Shown: positions 30,252 through 38,516 of the stretch, one piece after another | Position numbering within the stretch: the first letter of the stretch is position 1 | Layout: every line of letters starts with the position of its first letter | Source: Staphylococcus argenteus | GTDB taxonomy: Bacteria > Bacillota > Bacilli > Staphylococcales > Staphylococcaceae | Length of the DNA stretch: 64,000 nucleotides | Assembly (NCBI RefSeq): GCF_000236925.1 | Contig: NC_016941.1 | Span: 1,736,001-1,800,000, forward strand | Direction of reading: 5' to 3' | The notes under the pieces: model-generated | What the model was told of the DNA's origin: nothing | Seen by the model: the letters and a program-made list of their open reading frames with translations, nothing else | Database searches by the model: none | Position numbers and translations under genes: made by a program

Positions 30252-30563
30252 TTACACGTATTGAGCTAAAAATGCATCTATTTGTTCAATTGATTTACGT
30301 TCTTTTCCAATATAGCTTCCGAGCAATTCCCCATTTTTATAAACTAAAAAACTTGGAATACCCATAATACCATTTTCAATACAAATATCCATAAATTGGT
30401 CACGATCAATAGATACAAATTCAAACATTGGATATTTTTCTTCTAATTGTGGTAAATCTGGTTCGATAATTCTACAGTCTGGACACCATCCTGCTGTAAA
30501 TTCAAATACGGTTGCACCTTGTTTTAAAGTTTCAAATTGTTGTTCTGATTCAAGTTGTTTCAT
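30252..30563 (-). CDS. Thioredoxin-like protein (YtpP type)
   Basis: This is a 103-residue thioredoxin-fold protein. The active site is W-C27-P-D-C30 rather than the classical WCGPC. The cis-Pro loop is conserved in MGIPSFLVYKNGEL. A cytosolic thiol-disulfide exchange role is likely. B. subtilis YtpP has the same WCPDC pattern and has been linked to low-molecular-weight thiol reduction; applying that here is inference. It is the first gene of the ytpP-ytpQ-ytpR block or follows the M42 peptidase gene by about 67 nt. Confidence 0.88.
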   Translation of the reverse strand: MKQLESEQQFETLKQGATVFEFTAGWCPDCRIIEPDLPQLEEKYPMFEFVSIDRDQFMDICIENGIMGIPSFLVYKNGELLGSYIGKERKSIEQIDAFLAQYV

Positions 30564-30630
30564 TTTTAAATTCTCCTTAAGTCATAAAATTTTAGTGAGC
30601 ATTATTAAGTTCCAATATGATCAATATGGC

Positions 30631-31707
30631 TTATTTATATTGTAATGTGTCTATTTGGTTGTCATCTAAATTACTAATTGCCTCAAACAATAAATGTCTA
30701 GCAGCAAAATAATCTCTAATATCGAATACCGAGTCTGTACTATGAATATAACGTGCACATACACCTATAACAGCAGTTGGAACACCAATATTCGCTTTAT
30801 GTATTTCACCACCATCTGTTCCACCTGGAGACATATAATATTGATGAGCAATCCCATGTGTGTCCACTAATTTTAATAAATAGTCTCTGAAAGTAGGTTT
30901 TAAAATCATTGTACCATCTTTAATTCGTATTAAAGTTCCTTTTCCAAGTTCACCTGATAGTGACTGTTTACCTTTAACATCATTTGCCGGTGAACAATCT
31001 ACTACGAATGCAACATCTGGATCAATCATTTCAACTGATGCTTTAGCACCTCTCAAACCAACTTCTTCTTGAACATTTGCTCCTACATATAGTTCGACAT
31101 CTAACTCTTTATCTTTAAATAACTCAAGAATTTCAATCGCTAGAACACATCCATAACGATTGTCCCAAGCTTTAGCACTATAACGGTGTTCAGATAATTG
31201 TGTAAATGAAGTGTGAGGTACAATTGTATCTCCTATCTCTATACCACGTAAACGAACTTCATTTGCATTTTCGGCACCAATATCTAAAGTTAAATCTTTG
31301 ATTTCTGGTGCGCCTTCATTTCCTGTACGAAAATGTTTTGGGATATTTGACACTACGCCTATAATTTTGTCACCATTTCTATTTTTGATAGCCAAACGTT
31401 GCCCTTGCCAAATATCATTTGCTACGCCACCTAAATTTGTGAATTGTATCATACCGTTATCTGTTATATTCGTTATCATAAAACCTATTTCATCCATATG
31501 TGCTGCTATCATCACACGTTTTGCGTTTGGATTTTTAGATTTTTTGACGCCGAAAAAACCACCCATTCGATTTTCAATAAACTCATCTACATATGGTTCC
31601 ATTTGTTCAGTCATATAATCTTTTACTTCTTGTTCAAAGCCAGGTGCACCATGAAGCTCAGTTAAAGTTTGAATTCGTTGTAATGTTACGTTTTTATTTA
31701 TGTTCAT
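30631..31707 (-). CDS. M42-family metallo-aminopeptidase
   Basis: This is a dinuclear-metal aminopeptidase of the glutamyl aminopeptidase/endoglucanase-like M42 family (YtoP type), acting on intracellular peptides. Visible ligands and catalytic residues are His in AAHMDEIGF, Asp in AKAWDNRYGC, the Glu pair in QEEVGLRGA, Asp in VVDCSPAND and His in GGEIHKANIG. I place the start at ATG 31707 (358 aa), with AAGGAG 11 nt upstream; an upstream GTG at 31719 overlaps that Shine-Dalgarno. It is divergent from the small membrane-protein gene at 31791. Confidence 0.9.
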   Translation of the reverse strand: MNINKNVTLQRIQTLTELHGAPGFEQEVKDYMTEQMEPYVDEFIENRMGGFFGVKKSKNPNAKRVMIAAHMDEIGFMITNITDNGMIQFTNLGGVANDIWQGQRLAIKNRNGDKIIGVVSNIPKHFRTGNEGAPEIKDLTLDIGAENANEVRLRGIEIGDTIVPHTSFTQLSEHRYSAKAWDNRYGCVLAIEILELFKDKELDVELYVGANVQEEVGLRGAKASVEMIDPDVAFVVDCSPANDVKGKQSLSGELGKGTLIRIKDGTMILKPTFRDYLLKLVDTHGIAHQYYMSPGGTDGGEIHKANIGVPTAVIGVCARYIHSTDSVFDIRDYFAARHLLFEAISNLDDNQIDTLQYK

Positions 31708-31790
31708 AAAAGTTCTCACTCCTTATATGTTATTATATCATCTTCAATATGGTAAACTAATGATATGAATTTGAAATCAAGGGAGCATAA

Positions 31791-32105
31791 ATGATGACTA
31801 AACTGAAATATATAATTCCAACAATAATTGCGGTAACCATTGTAATTATATCAACCATTTCAATTATTCAATTTATAAATCGTAAACGTTATAATCCTGT
31901 TAAAGTTCTTAATGAAGTGAAATCATATTTTATGGATGTTAAAGGTTCGTATATTGTTTATGAGCCATTTGTACATCCTGAAACTGATAAATATCGTTTA
32001 GTTTATCAAGGTGGCATCACAACTGTAAAAAATGGTAAAGATATCCATTATGATTTTTATGCAGATGCATACACTGGTGAGGTCATAAACATAGTAGAAT
32101 GTTAA
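31791..32105 (+). CDS. Small membrane-anchored PepSY-like protein
   Basis: This is a 104-aa protein of unknown function. A single N-terminal transmembrane helix (about 8-30, IIPTIIAVTIVIISTISIIQ) is followed by about 70 extracellular residues. These end in YDFYADAYTGEVINIVEC, resembling a single PepSY-type module (cf. Bacillus YtzB). GGGAG precedes two consecutive ATG codons, either of which could be used. It is a single-gene transcript ended by the long hairpin at 32146-32237. Confidence 0.75.
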   Translation: MMTKLKYIIPTIIAVTIVIISTISIIQFINRKRYNPVKVLNEVKSYFMDVKGSYIVYEPFVHPETDKYRLVYQGGITTVKNGKDIHYDFYADAYTGEVINIVEC

Positions 32106-32145
32106 CGACAAACGTATTGATACCTGATTTGGGCATATATCCCGA

Positions 32146-32240
32146 AAAAGCCACATCCCTAGAAATTATGAGTAGTGTTCTAAAAGTTTAACGAAAACTA
32201 AACTTATTAGGATTCACATCACTAGGGTGTGGCTTTTATT
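32146..32240. terminator. Long bidirectional hairpin terminator
   Basis: Arm 32146-32162 (AAAAGCCACATCCCTAG) pairs with 32222-32237 (one bulged base), with T-rich runs on both strands. Inside, TTCTAA/TTAGGA and AGTTT/AAACT continue the fold-back to about 92 nt. The element separates the convergent PepSY-like and ytnP-like genes. Confidence 0.8.
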
Positions 32241-32333
32241 TATATTTTAATCATTTGCACTTAGATCAATCTCATATTTTGTCCTATAAGAATGCTTCAT
32301 GTATCTTCATTCTATTCATCACGACATTTAATT

Positions 32334-33155
32334 TTAACGCAAAACAAATGAATCAATCATATCTCCATCATGCTGATATTTTACTGCAAAATATTTTACA
32401 TCGTGATAAAACAAGAACCAATATTGATGATGAATAAAATAAGGTATCATCCGTTCTTTTTCACGTATTGATTGCATAGGGTAATCATCGTATGCTGTTA
32501 CCCATAATGGATTTTTGTGTGCAGTTGTTGGAAATATATCTCCCATATGTACTGCCTTGTCGCCCTGACTTTCAATCGTAATTATCGTATGCCCAAAACT
32601 ATGTCCACCACTATGATGCATTTTAACCCCTGGAACAGGCTCAATAGTTTTGTCGAATAAAAGTAATTTATTACTATATTCACCATTGTTTTTAGTCCAA
32701 TAAGTTGACTTACTACGAATATTTGGAGAAATAAATTCATGCCATTCATCTTGTTGAATGATGTGAGTGGCATTTTCAAAAATTGCATGTCCCTCTTTAT
32801 CAGTTAGACCAGCTGCATGATCAAAATGCATATGTGTCATTAGCACATAGTCAATATCTTTAGGTGACAAATTGTACATTGCTAAATCTTCAATAATTTT
32901 ACTTTCTTCATCAACACCAAAATTACGCAATTGTTTTTCATTTAGTTTGCCATTACCTATACCAGCATCAATTATCAAATTATGTTGTGGCGTTTGTATT
33001 AATATAGGATGTGTAGGTAAATTGATTTGATTTCGTTCGTTTACATCATATTTTTTTGACCATAACGGTTTAGGTACAACACCAAACATTGCACCTCCAT
33101 CCATTTTCGTATTTCCACCATTTAAATATTGAATTGAGATATCCCCGATTTTCAT
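32334..33155 (-). CDS. Metallo-beta-lactamase-fold hydrolase (YtnP-like)
   Basis: This is a soluble zinc hydrolase of the metallo-beta-lactamase fold, 273 aa. The HxHxDH motif is T-H108-M-H110-F-D112-H113. Further metal-ligand histidines lie in HSGGHSFGHT, and GDIFPTTAH carries the bridging Asp. The family includes quorum-quenching lactonases such as B. subtilis YtnP; activity on lactones here is unproven. ATG 33155 has AGGTG just upstream and is preferred over ATG 33182, which has no ribosome site. A possible 32-codon ORF lies immediately upstream on the same strand. Confidence 0.88.
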   Translation of the reverse strand: MKIGDISIQYLNGGNTKMDGGAMFGVVPKPLWSKKYDVNERNQINLPTHPILIQTPQHNLIIDAGIGNGKLNEKQLRNFGVDEESKIIEDLAMYNLSPKDIDYVLMTHMHFDHAAGLTDKEGHAIFENATHIIQQDEWHEFISPNIRSKSTYWTKNNGEYSNKLLLFDKTIEPVPGVKMHHSGGHSFGHTIITIESQGDKAVHMGDIFPTTAHKNPLWVTAYDDYPMQSIREKERMIPYFIHHQYWFLFYHDVKYFAVKYQHDGDMIDSFVLR

Positions 33156-33186
33156 AAAATCACCTATTCTTATTATATTCATAAGC

Positions 33187-33285
33187 TTAAAATTTATTAT
33201 TTAACAATATCGTATCACTATTCATTTCACTAAACAAAGTCAATGTAATGACAGTTAGATACTTCTTTGTTCTGTTCAATGTCAT
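33187..33285 (-). CDS. Candidate 32-residue ORF upstream of the ytnP-like gene
   Basis: ATG at 33285 has AAGAGG six nt upstream. The frame (starting MTLNRTKKYLTVITLTLF) runs to TAA at 33187, 31 nt before the ytnP-like start codon. It has a short basic start and a hydrophobic middle. It may be a real small peptide cotranscribed with the hydrolase, a leader peptide, or the remains of a longer gene. No homologue is recognised. The remainder of the 33156-33503 gap is AT-rich without clear signals. Confidence 0.3.
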   Translation of the reverse strand: MTLNRTKKYLTVITLTLFSEMNSDTILLNNKF

Positions 33286-33503
33286 TTCAAGCCTCTTATT
33301 TCACAGGATAAAAATACATTATTTTTGTAAACAGAATAATCCCAATAATTCAAACAGCTAATTTTATTTATTTTTGTGCTTTATGTTTTAAATTTAAAGT
33401 ATTTTACTATATCATTATTGATAGGCGCATTATCTCTTTTAGTTTAGGTTTGGTCACTTTAAATTATAGAGGCAATTGCGCTTTTTTCATATTAAAAATC
33501 AAA

Positions 33504-33550
33504 AAATCGGATAGATGACAATTAAAAAAACTTTTCCATCAGTCCGATTT
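33504..33550 (-). terminator. Second terminator-like hairpin downstream of trmB
   Basis: AAATCGGA (33504-33511) and GATG pair with CATC and TCCGATTT (33543-33550) around a 2x2 mismatch. T-runs follow on the minus strand. It lies beyond the first trmB terminator, so it is either a backup or a relic. Its right arm repeats that of the fhs terminator. Confidence 0.6.
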
Positions 33551-33569
33551 ATTATAGAACCCGAAAAAA

Positions 33570-33605
33570 CACGCATGATAATATGACGACATATTATCAC
33601 ACGTG
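33570..33605 (-). terminator. Terminator of trmB
   Basis: CACGCATGATAATATG (33570-33585) pairs with CATATTATCACACGTG (33590-33605) with two internal mismatches and a very short loop. Six T follow on the minus strand. It lies 8 nt after the stop codon. Confidence 0.85.
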
Positions 33606-33612
33606 CTTTCAA

Positions 33613-34257
33613 TTATTTTTTTGTATGAAATTTCGCTTCCATTCGATATATTCGAGATCCTTTATCTGAAAATTTCTTTTCATATTCCGTCAATATATTA
33701 CTACCATCGTCCTCTTGATGTAAATTCAAATTAATTTTTGTAAAATACATTCCAAATTGAGACATACTTTCTAAACTGTAAGCAAATAAGCCCCTGTTGT
33801 CAGTTTTAAAATGTAAATCTCCCTCATCATCCAAGATTTGTTGGTACAGTGCTAAAAATGTACGATATGTTAAACGACGTTTAGCATGACGATTTTTTGG
33901 CCAAGGATCTGAAAAGTTCAAATATATACGTGACACTTCACCGTCTTTAAAATATTCATTAAGTTCTATAGCGTCATTACAAATTATTTTTAAATTTGTT
34001 AAACCCATATCTTTTACTTTATCTAATACTTTATAAACGATACTTTTTTCACGTTCCATTGAAATATAGTTAATATGAGGATTTTGAGCAGCCAAAGTAG
34101 TAATAAACTGCCCCATTCCCGAACCAATTTCAATATGTATCGGTTGCGTTTTATCAAACCATTCTGTCATTTTCCCCGCATGCTGACCATCCATATCAAC
34201 CAAGTTAGGGTGCTCTTTTAAATAGTCTTCAGCCCATGGTTTGTATCGAACTCTCAT
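33613..34257 (-). CDS. trmB: tRNA (guanine-N7)-methyltransferase
   Basis: This SAM-dependent enzyme makes m7G at position 46 of the tRNA variable loop. SAM-binding motif I is [11 protein letters not shown]. The family hallmark [15 protein letters not shown] and C-terminal [15 protein letters not shown] are present. The length of 214 aa is standard for Firmicutes. It lies 15 nt downstream of the ytmP-like kinase gene, the same pairing as in Bacillus. Confidence 0.96.
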   Translation of the reverse strand: MRVRYKPWAEDYLKEHPNLVDMDGQHAGKMTEWFDKTQPIHIEIGSGMGQFITTLAAQNPHINYISMEREKSIVYKVLDKVKDMGLTNLKIICNDAIELNEYFKDGEVSRIYLNFSDPWPKNRHAKRRLTYRTFLALYQQILDDEGDLHFKTDNRGLFAYSLESMSQFGMYFTKINLNLHQEDDGSNILTEYEKKFSDKGSRIYRMEAKFHTKK

Positions 34258-34272
34258 ATTTTTATTCTCCTC

Positions 34273-35073
34273 TTAAATAAACATGTTGCTGTTCATCACT
34301 TCGTTTAAAAACTTCAACCAAGTGTTCATATCTTTATATCTCTTTTGTTCTTCATACCATTGAACAAGTCCAATAGATTGAATAACCGTATACCATTTCA
34401 TACGTTTATTTAAATTCAAACTTTCTTGAACGCCATATGTTTCTAACCATTGAGACCATTGATGTTGTGGAACATAGTTGTATAGCAGCATACCTATATC
34501 AATTGCTGGGTCTGCAATCATTGCACCTTCCCAATCAACTAAAAATAATTCATCACGATCAGATAATAACCAATTGTTATGATTAACGTCGCCATGTACA
34601 ACTGTGAAGAAACGTGAATCTAAACTCGGTATATGCTCTTCTAAATAAGTTAATGATTTTCGTACAATATGATGTGTTAATACTTCTCTTGATAAAGAGG
34701 CATTAATTTTATTAAGCATAATTTCAGGTGTAATAGGTTCCATTTCCATACGTTTCAACATACTTAATAACGGTCTTGAACTATGAATCTTCTTTAATAA
34801 ATGGGCAACTCTTGTTTGCTTCATTTCATTTGAAGTTAATTCACGGCCATTTTTCCAATGTTGTGCAGTAACCACTTCGCCTGTTTCAATGCGTTTTGTC
34901 CATACTAATTTCGGCACAATCCCCTCTGCTGATAATGCCGCAATAAATGGATTTGAATTTCGTTTTAAAAATAACTTTTGTCCATCTTGTTCAGCCATAT
35001 ATGCTTCACCAGATGCACCACCTGCAGAATCAAGTGTCCACCCTAATTGATAAAACTGCTCCAACTCGTCCAC
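34273..35073 (-). CDS. YtmP-like aminoglycoside-phosphotransferase-family kinase
   Basis: This is a small-molecule kinase of the APH/choline kinase fold, 266 aa, cytosolic, substrate unknown. The catalytic loop is VVHGDVNHNNWL (Asp and Asn) and the metal-binding DFG-equivalent is LVDWEGAMIADPAID. There is no resistance-gene similarity beyond the fold; conserved location with trmB suggests a housekeeping role. The frame starts with GTG at 35073 with only a weak GAAAGTGAG upstream, so translation may be poor or the start may lie elsewhere. A hairpin with a U-rich tail precedes it. Confidence 0.82.
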   Translation of the reverse strand: MDELEQFYQLGWTLDSAGGASGEAYMAEQDGQKLFLKRNSNPFIAALSAEGIVPKLVWTKRIETGEVVTAQHWKNGRELTSNEMKQTRVAHLLKKIHSSRPLLSMLKRMEMEPITPEIMLNKINASLSREVLTHHIVRKSLTYLEEHIPSLDSRFFTVVHGDVNHNNWLLSDRDELFLVDWEGAMIADPAIDIGMLLYNYVPQHQWSQWLETYGVQESLNLNKRMKWYTVIQSIGLVQWYEEQKRYKDMNTWLKFLNEVMNSNMFI

Positions 35074-35085
35074 CTCACTTTCAAT

Positions 35086-35123
35086 TAGAAAATGGCTCTA
35101 GAAATAGGTTTTTCAAGAGCCAT
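35086..35123 (-). terminator. Hairpin immediately upstream of the ytmP-like gene
   Basis: ATGGCTCT (35092-35099) pairs with AGAGCCAT (35116-35123). On the minus strand it is followed by TTTTCT and, 19 nt on, by the GTG start. This is a possible attenuator or start-site hairpin. Confidence 0.5.
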
Positions 35124-35402
35124 ATATTCTAATTTATAACACGATTCTGGTACAAAATTTGTATTCCAGATATTTATTGTAACCATTAGTAACTATCTAT
35201 GATTTAACAATGTAAATATATTGTCATATTCATAAACACAATTAATTTTATTTGCTAACAAAAAGAACTATCACATTAATGTGTTTTAACTATATAGTTT
35301 TATTGATTAAGTAGAAATTAAAATCTATTTTCCAAAAAGATTTTCTCCCTACTAACTCTTAGATAACAATAATTATAAATCCTAACAATTCCGTTCGGAG
35401 TA

Positions 35403-35424
35403 AAATATGATGCACATCATATTT
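35403..35424. repeat. Perfect 10-2-10 inverted repeat
   Basis: AAATATGATG (35403-35412), CA, CATCATATTT (35415-35424). It covers the start codon of the small ORF at 35407. It could be an RNA hairpin that masks the start, or a DNA operator for an unidentified dimeric regulator. Confidence 0.7.
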
Positions 35425-35502
35425 GTAACTCATAGAAAATTTTATAATTTTTATCATTATATTTCAACTGAAAATGAGAAACAAAATGTCACTTTTTACT
35501 AA
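35407..35502 (+). CDS. Candidate 31-residue peptide with own SD and terminator
   Basis: GGAG (35397-35400) is followed at 6 nt by ATG ATG and an open frame encoding MMHIIFVTHRKFYNFYHYIS and eleven more residues, ending TAA at 35500-35502. A terminator stem starts 2 nt later. The peptide is rich in His, Tyr and Phe and has no transmembrane segment. It lies alone in a 538-bp gap between two minus-strand genes. A -10-like TATAAA is at 35374-35379, but no -35 is evident. It is unlike any family I know. The other parts of the gap (35124-35396, 35526-35611) show no further structure. Confidence 0.4.
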   Translation: MMHIIFVTHRKFYNFYHYISTENEKQNVTFY

Positions 35503-35503
35503 T

Positions 35504-35528
35504 AAGTGTTTTTTAAACAACACTTTTA
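35504..35528 (+). terminator. Terminator of the small ORF
   Basis: AAGTGTT (35504-35510) pairs with AACACTT (35519-35525), followed by TTT. On the minus strand no U-run follows, so it is oriented for the + strand transcript. Confidence 0.55.
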
Positions 35529-35611
35529 AGCTTCGTTTTAAATTATAACATAATTCACCTACGAAAGTTGATAAATTTAAGTAATTTAATTGAAAAATAT
35601 GATGAACAATT

Positions 35612-36460
35612 TTAAATGCTATGTGTCTCGATATACTTATCGAAACCTTCTTGTAATTGACGTGTAATCGGTCCAACTTTACCTTCATTAACTGGTTCGC
35701 CATCTAATTTAATAACCGGAGTAACCTCAGCAGATGTACTTGAAACAATAACTTCATCTGCATTTTTTAAGAAATCTACAGTAAAAGTTTCTTCTTTAAA
35801 TGGAATATTGTAGTCTTCTGCAATGTTTTTAATCACTCTACGTGTTATACCGTTTAAAATATAATTATTAATTGGATGTGTATATATTACCCCATCTTTA
35901 ATTGCATATGCATTACTTGATGAACCTTCAGTTACAGTTTCACCACGATGTTGAATTGCTTCAACTGCATTATATTTTACAGCATATTCTTTTGCCAAAA
36001 CATTTCCTAATAGATTCAAGCTCTTAATATCACAGCGTAACCAACGAATATCTTCTACAGTAACACCATTCACACCATTTTCTAGATGATCAAATGGTCG
36101 ATCATAACTTTTCGTATAAGCTACAATTGCTGGTTCTACTTCTGGTGTTGGAAAACTATGATTTCTTTCAGCTACACCACGAGTTGCTTGAATATAAATT
36201 GCGCCAGTTTCAATTTGATTCATATCAACTAACTTACGAGATAATTCGATTAAATCTTCAATTGAATAATTTAAATCTAATCCTATTTCGTTTGCACTAC
36301 GTAAAAATCTTTCATAGTGTTCAGTTACTGTAAATAGCTTTCCATTATAAACACGAATGTATTCATAAATACCATCGCCAAATACATATCCTCTGTCATT
36401 ATATGAAACCTTTGCTTCACTTGGAACTACAAACTCACCATTTAAAAAAACTTTTTCCAT
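35612..36460 (-). CDS. dat: D-alanine aminotransferase
   Basis: This PLP-dependent fold-type IV transaminase interconverts D-Ala and D-Glu with their keto acids, supplying D-amino acids for the cell wall. The PLP lysine is K146 in [17 protein letters not shown]. The phosphate-binding loops GSSSNAYAI and [10 protein letters not shown] are present. The length of 282 aa is typical. It lies 3 nt downstream of pepV, so the two are cotranscribed. Peptides cleaved by PepV may feed amino acids to this step (inference from operon structure). Confidence 0.95.
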   Translation of the reverse strand: MEKVFLNGEFVVPSEAKVSYNDRGYVFGDGIYEYIRVYNGKLFTVTEHYERFLRSANEIGLDLNYSIEDLIELSRKLVDMNQIETGAIYIQATRGVAERNHSFPTPEVEPAIVAYTKSYDRPFDHLENGVNGVTVEDIRWLRCDIKSLNLLGNVLAKEYAVKYNAVEAIQHRGETVTEGSSSNAYAIKDGVIYTHPINNYILNGITRRVIKNIAEDYNIPFKEETFTVDFLKNADEVIVSSTSAEVTPVIKLDGEPVNEGKVGPITRQLQEGFDKYIETHSI

Positions 36461-36463
36461 ATA

Positions 36464-37873
36464 TTATTCCTCCACGCATAATGAATAAATTGCTTCTAAA
36501 TAAATACTAGTTGCGTTAAATAACTGTTTCTTAGTGATATATTCATTTTTCTGATGCATTAAGTCTTCAGAATCACTAAACATTGCGCCAAATGCTACAC
36601 CTTTGTCTAAGTTTCTCGCATATGTGCCGCCCCCTATAGTATAAGGTTCCGTCATATCATTTGTTTGATTTCTATATGCAGTCACTAATTTTTGTACAAA
36701 TGGATCATTTTTATCAACATAGTGAGGTGGCTGAACTTTACCCAGTTTCACTTCGAATCCATATTGTTCAATCTCACTTGTAAAACGGTTTATCGCTTTA
36801 TCAAAGTCAAATCCTTCTGGATATCTTAAATTGATACCAAAACGACCGACATTTTCATTATCATATGTAATTACACCAATATTTGTTGTTACATCTCCCA
36901 TAACATCTGTATGGAATTTCATACCCATTTTTTCACCGAAATCCGAATTAAATAAATAACGATTACTAAAAGCTACAAACGCCTGTGCATTATTGTCAAG
37001 ATTTAATGATGATAAGAACTTCAATAAGTATAGACCTGCATTTACGCCAATAGATGGGTCCATACCATGAACTGCTTTACCTTCAACAGTTAAAACTAAG
37101 ATTCCACTATCGACTGTGCTGTCACCTTGCAAATGATTTTGTTCTAAAAAGTACTCGAAATCTTGAATGACGTCTGTCATGTTTTCTTTGACAAGTACTC
37201 TAGCTTCTGCATGATCAGGTACCATATTGTATCGTTCACCTGAATTAAATGAAATCAACTCATAATCCGGTTCATCCTGGTCTTCAGATTGTTTACTTTG
37301 AATTAAATCAAATGTAGTAATACCTTTTTCACCATGAATACATGGGAACTCAGCATCAGGTGCAAATCCTAAAGTAGGCATTTCTTCCGTTTTAAAATAA
37401 CGATCCGTACATTTCCAATCTGATTCTTCATCAGTACCGATAATCATATGAATACGTTTTTTCCAATCTACATTCATTTCTTCAAGTATTTTAATTGCAT
37501 AATATGCAGCAATCGTTGGTCCTTTATCATCTAATGTTCCTCTTGCTATAATTGCATCTTCCGTTACAACTGGGTCAAATGGATCACTATCCCAACCTTC
37601 ACCAGCTGGAACAACATCAACATGACATAAGATACCTAATACATCATCGCCTTTACCAGCCTCAATTCTTCCTGCAATATGGTCAACATCATGTGTTGTA
37701 AATCCATCTCTATGTGCAATTTCATACATGTAGTCTAATGCCTTACGAGGACCTGGTCCGACTGGTGTGTCTTCTGATGCTTGCGCGTCATCTCTCACAC
37801 TTTCAATAGCTAATAAACCTTTTAAGTCATTTATAATTTGATCTTCGTATTGTTGAACTTTTTCTTTCCACAT
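36464..37873 (-). CDS. pepV: PepV-type dipeptidase (M20)
   Basis: This is a cytosolic zinc dipeptidase of peptidase family M20, 469 aa. The metal ligands and catalytic Asp lie in [23 protein letters not shown] and [12 protein letters not shown]. The C-terminal ligand region is GGGTYARNL. It hydrolyses Xaa-dipeptides, including beta-Ala-His-type substrates in relatives. The start ATG is preceded by AAGGAAG. It is the first gene of a two-gene unit with dat. Confidence 0.94.
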   Translation of the reverse strand: MWKEKVQQYEDQIINDLKGLLAIESVRDDAQASEDTPVGPGPRKALDYMYEIAHRDGFTTHDVDHIAGRIEAGKGDDVLGILCHVDVVPAGEGWDSDPFDPVVTEDAIIARGTLDDKGPTIAAYYAIKILEEMNVDWKKRIHMIIGTDEESDWKCTDRYFKTEEMPTLGFAPDAEFPCIHGEKGITTFDLIQSKQSEDQDEPDYELISFNSGERYNMVPDHAEARVLVKENMTDVIQDFEYFLEQNHLQGDSTVDSGILVLTVEGKAVHGMDPSIGVNAGLYLLKFLSSLNLDNNAQAFVAFSNRYLFNSDFGEKMGMKFHTDVMGDVTTNIGVITYDNENVGRFGINLRYPEGFDFDKAINRFTSEIEQYGFEVKLGKVQPPHYVDKNDPFVQKLVTAYRNQTNDMTEPYTIGGGTYARNLDKGVAFGAMFSDSEDLMHQKNEYITKKQLFNATSIYLEAIYSLCVEE

Positions 37874-37963
37874 TCGAAATCGACTTCCTTTTTTCTATAA
37901 GTTAAATCCTATTTTACATGAAATGATGTAAAAACTACAATAAGATGTCAGAAAATAATAAAA

Positions 37964-38020
37964 AGGAATAAAACGATGTTATTGATTTGACATAAAATCA
38001 ACGATAACCGCTTCATTCCT
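37964..38020 (-). terminator. Long hairpin terminator after the YtxH-domain gene
   Basis: AGGAAT...TTGATTT on the left (from 37964) pairs with AAATCAA...ATTCCT on the right (to 38020), with internal mismatches. On the minus strand TTTTTATT follows. The stem is about 25 positions long. Confidence 0.7.
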
Positions 38021-38078
38021 CTATATTATTATTAAATTTTATCTAATATTTTCATAAATCTAATAAAAAGTTAACTCT

Positions 38079-38501
38079 TTATTTTTTATCAGACAACGCA
38101 TTTTTATTCTTTTTTAAATCTTCTTCTGTAACTACACGCAAATTATTGTTTGGTGCTGCGCCGCCTTCATCATCAAATTTACCTTCTTCAATACTGTCTG
38201 CAGTTTTATTATCCAAATCTGTAAATTTAGATTTTTCTTCTTCAAAAAATGCTTTTGGATCATTTTTCAATCTAGCAGCATAATCTTTAGGGTTATTTTT
38301 AACTTCTTGGATTGTTTCATTGGCAATGTTGCCTAATTGTGTTGCTTTATCTTTTGCATTATTTTTATATGTTTGTGGGTCTTGCTTATATTTATTATAT
38401 TCAGCTTTTAATTTATTACGACTATCTTTACGTGTAACAAGTACTGCTGCAACTGCCCCACCAATACCTAAAATTGCTTTAAATAAATTTCCTTTTGCCA
38501 T
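38079..38501 (-). CDS. YtxH-domain small membrane protein
   Basis: This is a 140-aa protein with a glycine/alanine-rich hydrophobic N-terminus (about 5-23, NLFKAILGIGGAVAAVLVT). A charged helical region follows, with the YtxH signature (RKDSRNKLKAEYNKYKQDPQ), and then an acidic, disordered tail. In Bacillus, YtxH proteins are general-stress proteins; whether that holds here cannot be seen. It is a second, short paralogue of the repeat-bearing protein at 21.3-22.8 kb. GGGAG precedes the start. It follows the pseudouridine synthase gene by 15 nt. Confidence 0.8.
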   Translation of the reverse strand: MAKGNLFKAILGIGGAVAAVLVTRKDSRNKLKAEYNKYKQDPQTYKNNAKDKATQLGNIANETIQEVKNNPKDYAARLKNDPKAFFEEEKSKFTDLDNKTADSIEEGKFDDEGGAAPNNNLRVVTEEDLKKNKNALSDKK

Positions 38502-38516
38502 ATCAATCGTCTCCCT

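Noticed and set aside
35464..35703. 79-codon minus-strand frame over the end of dat
   Set aside because: It is antisense-frame noise overlapping dat's C-terminus, without a ribosome site.
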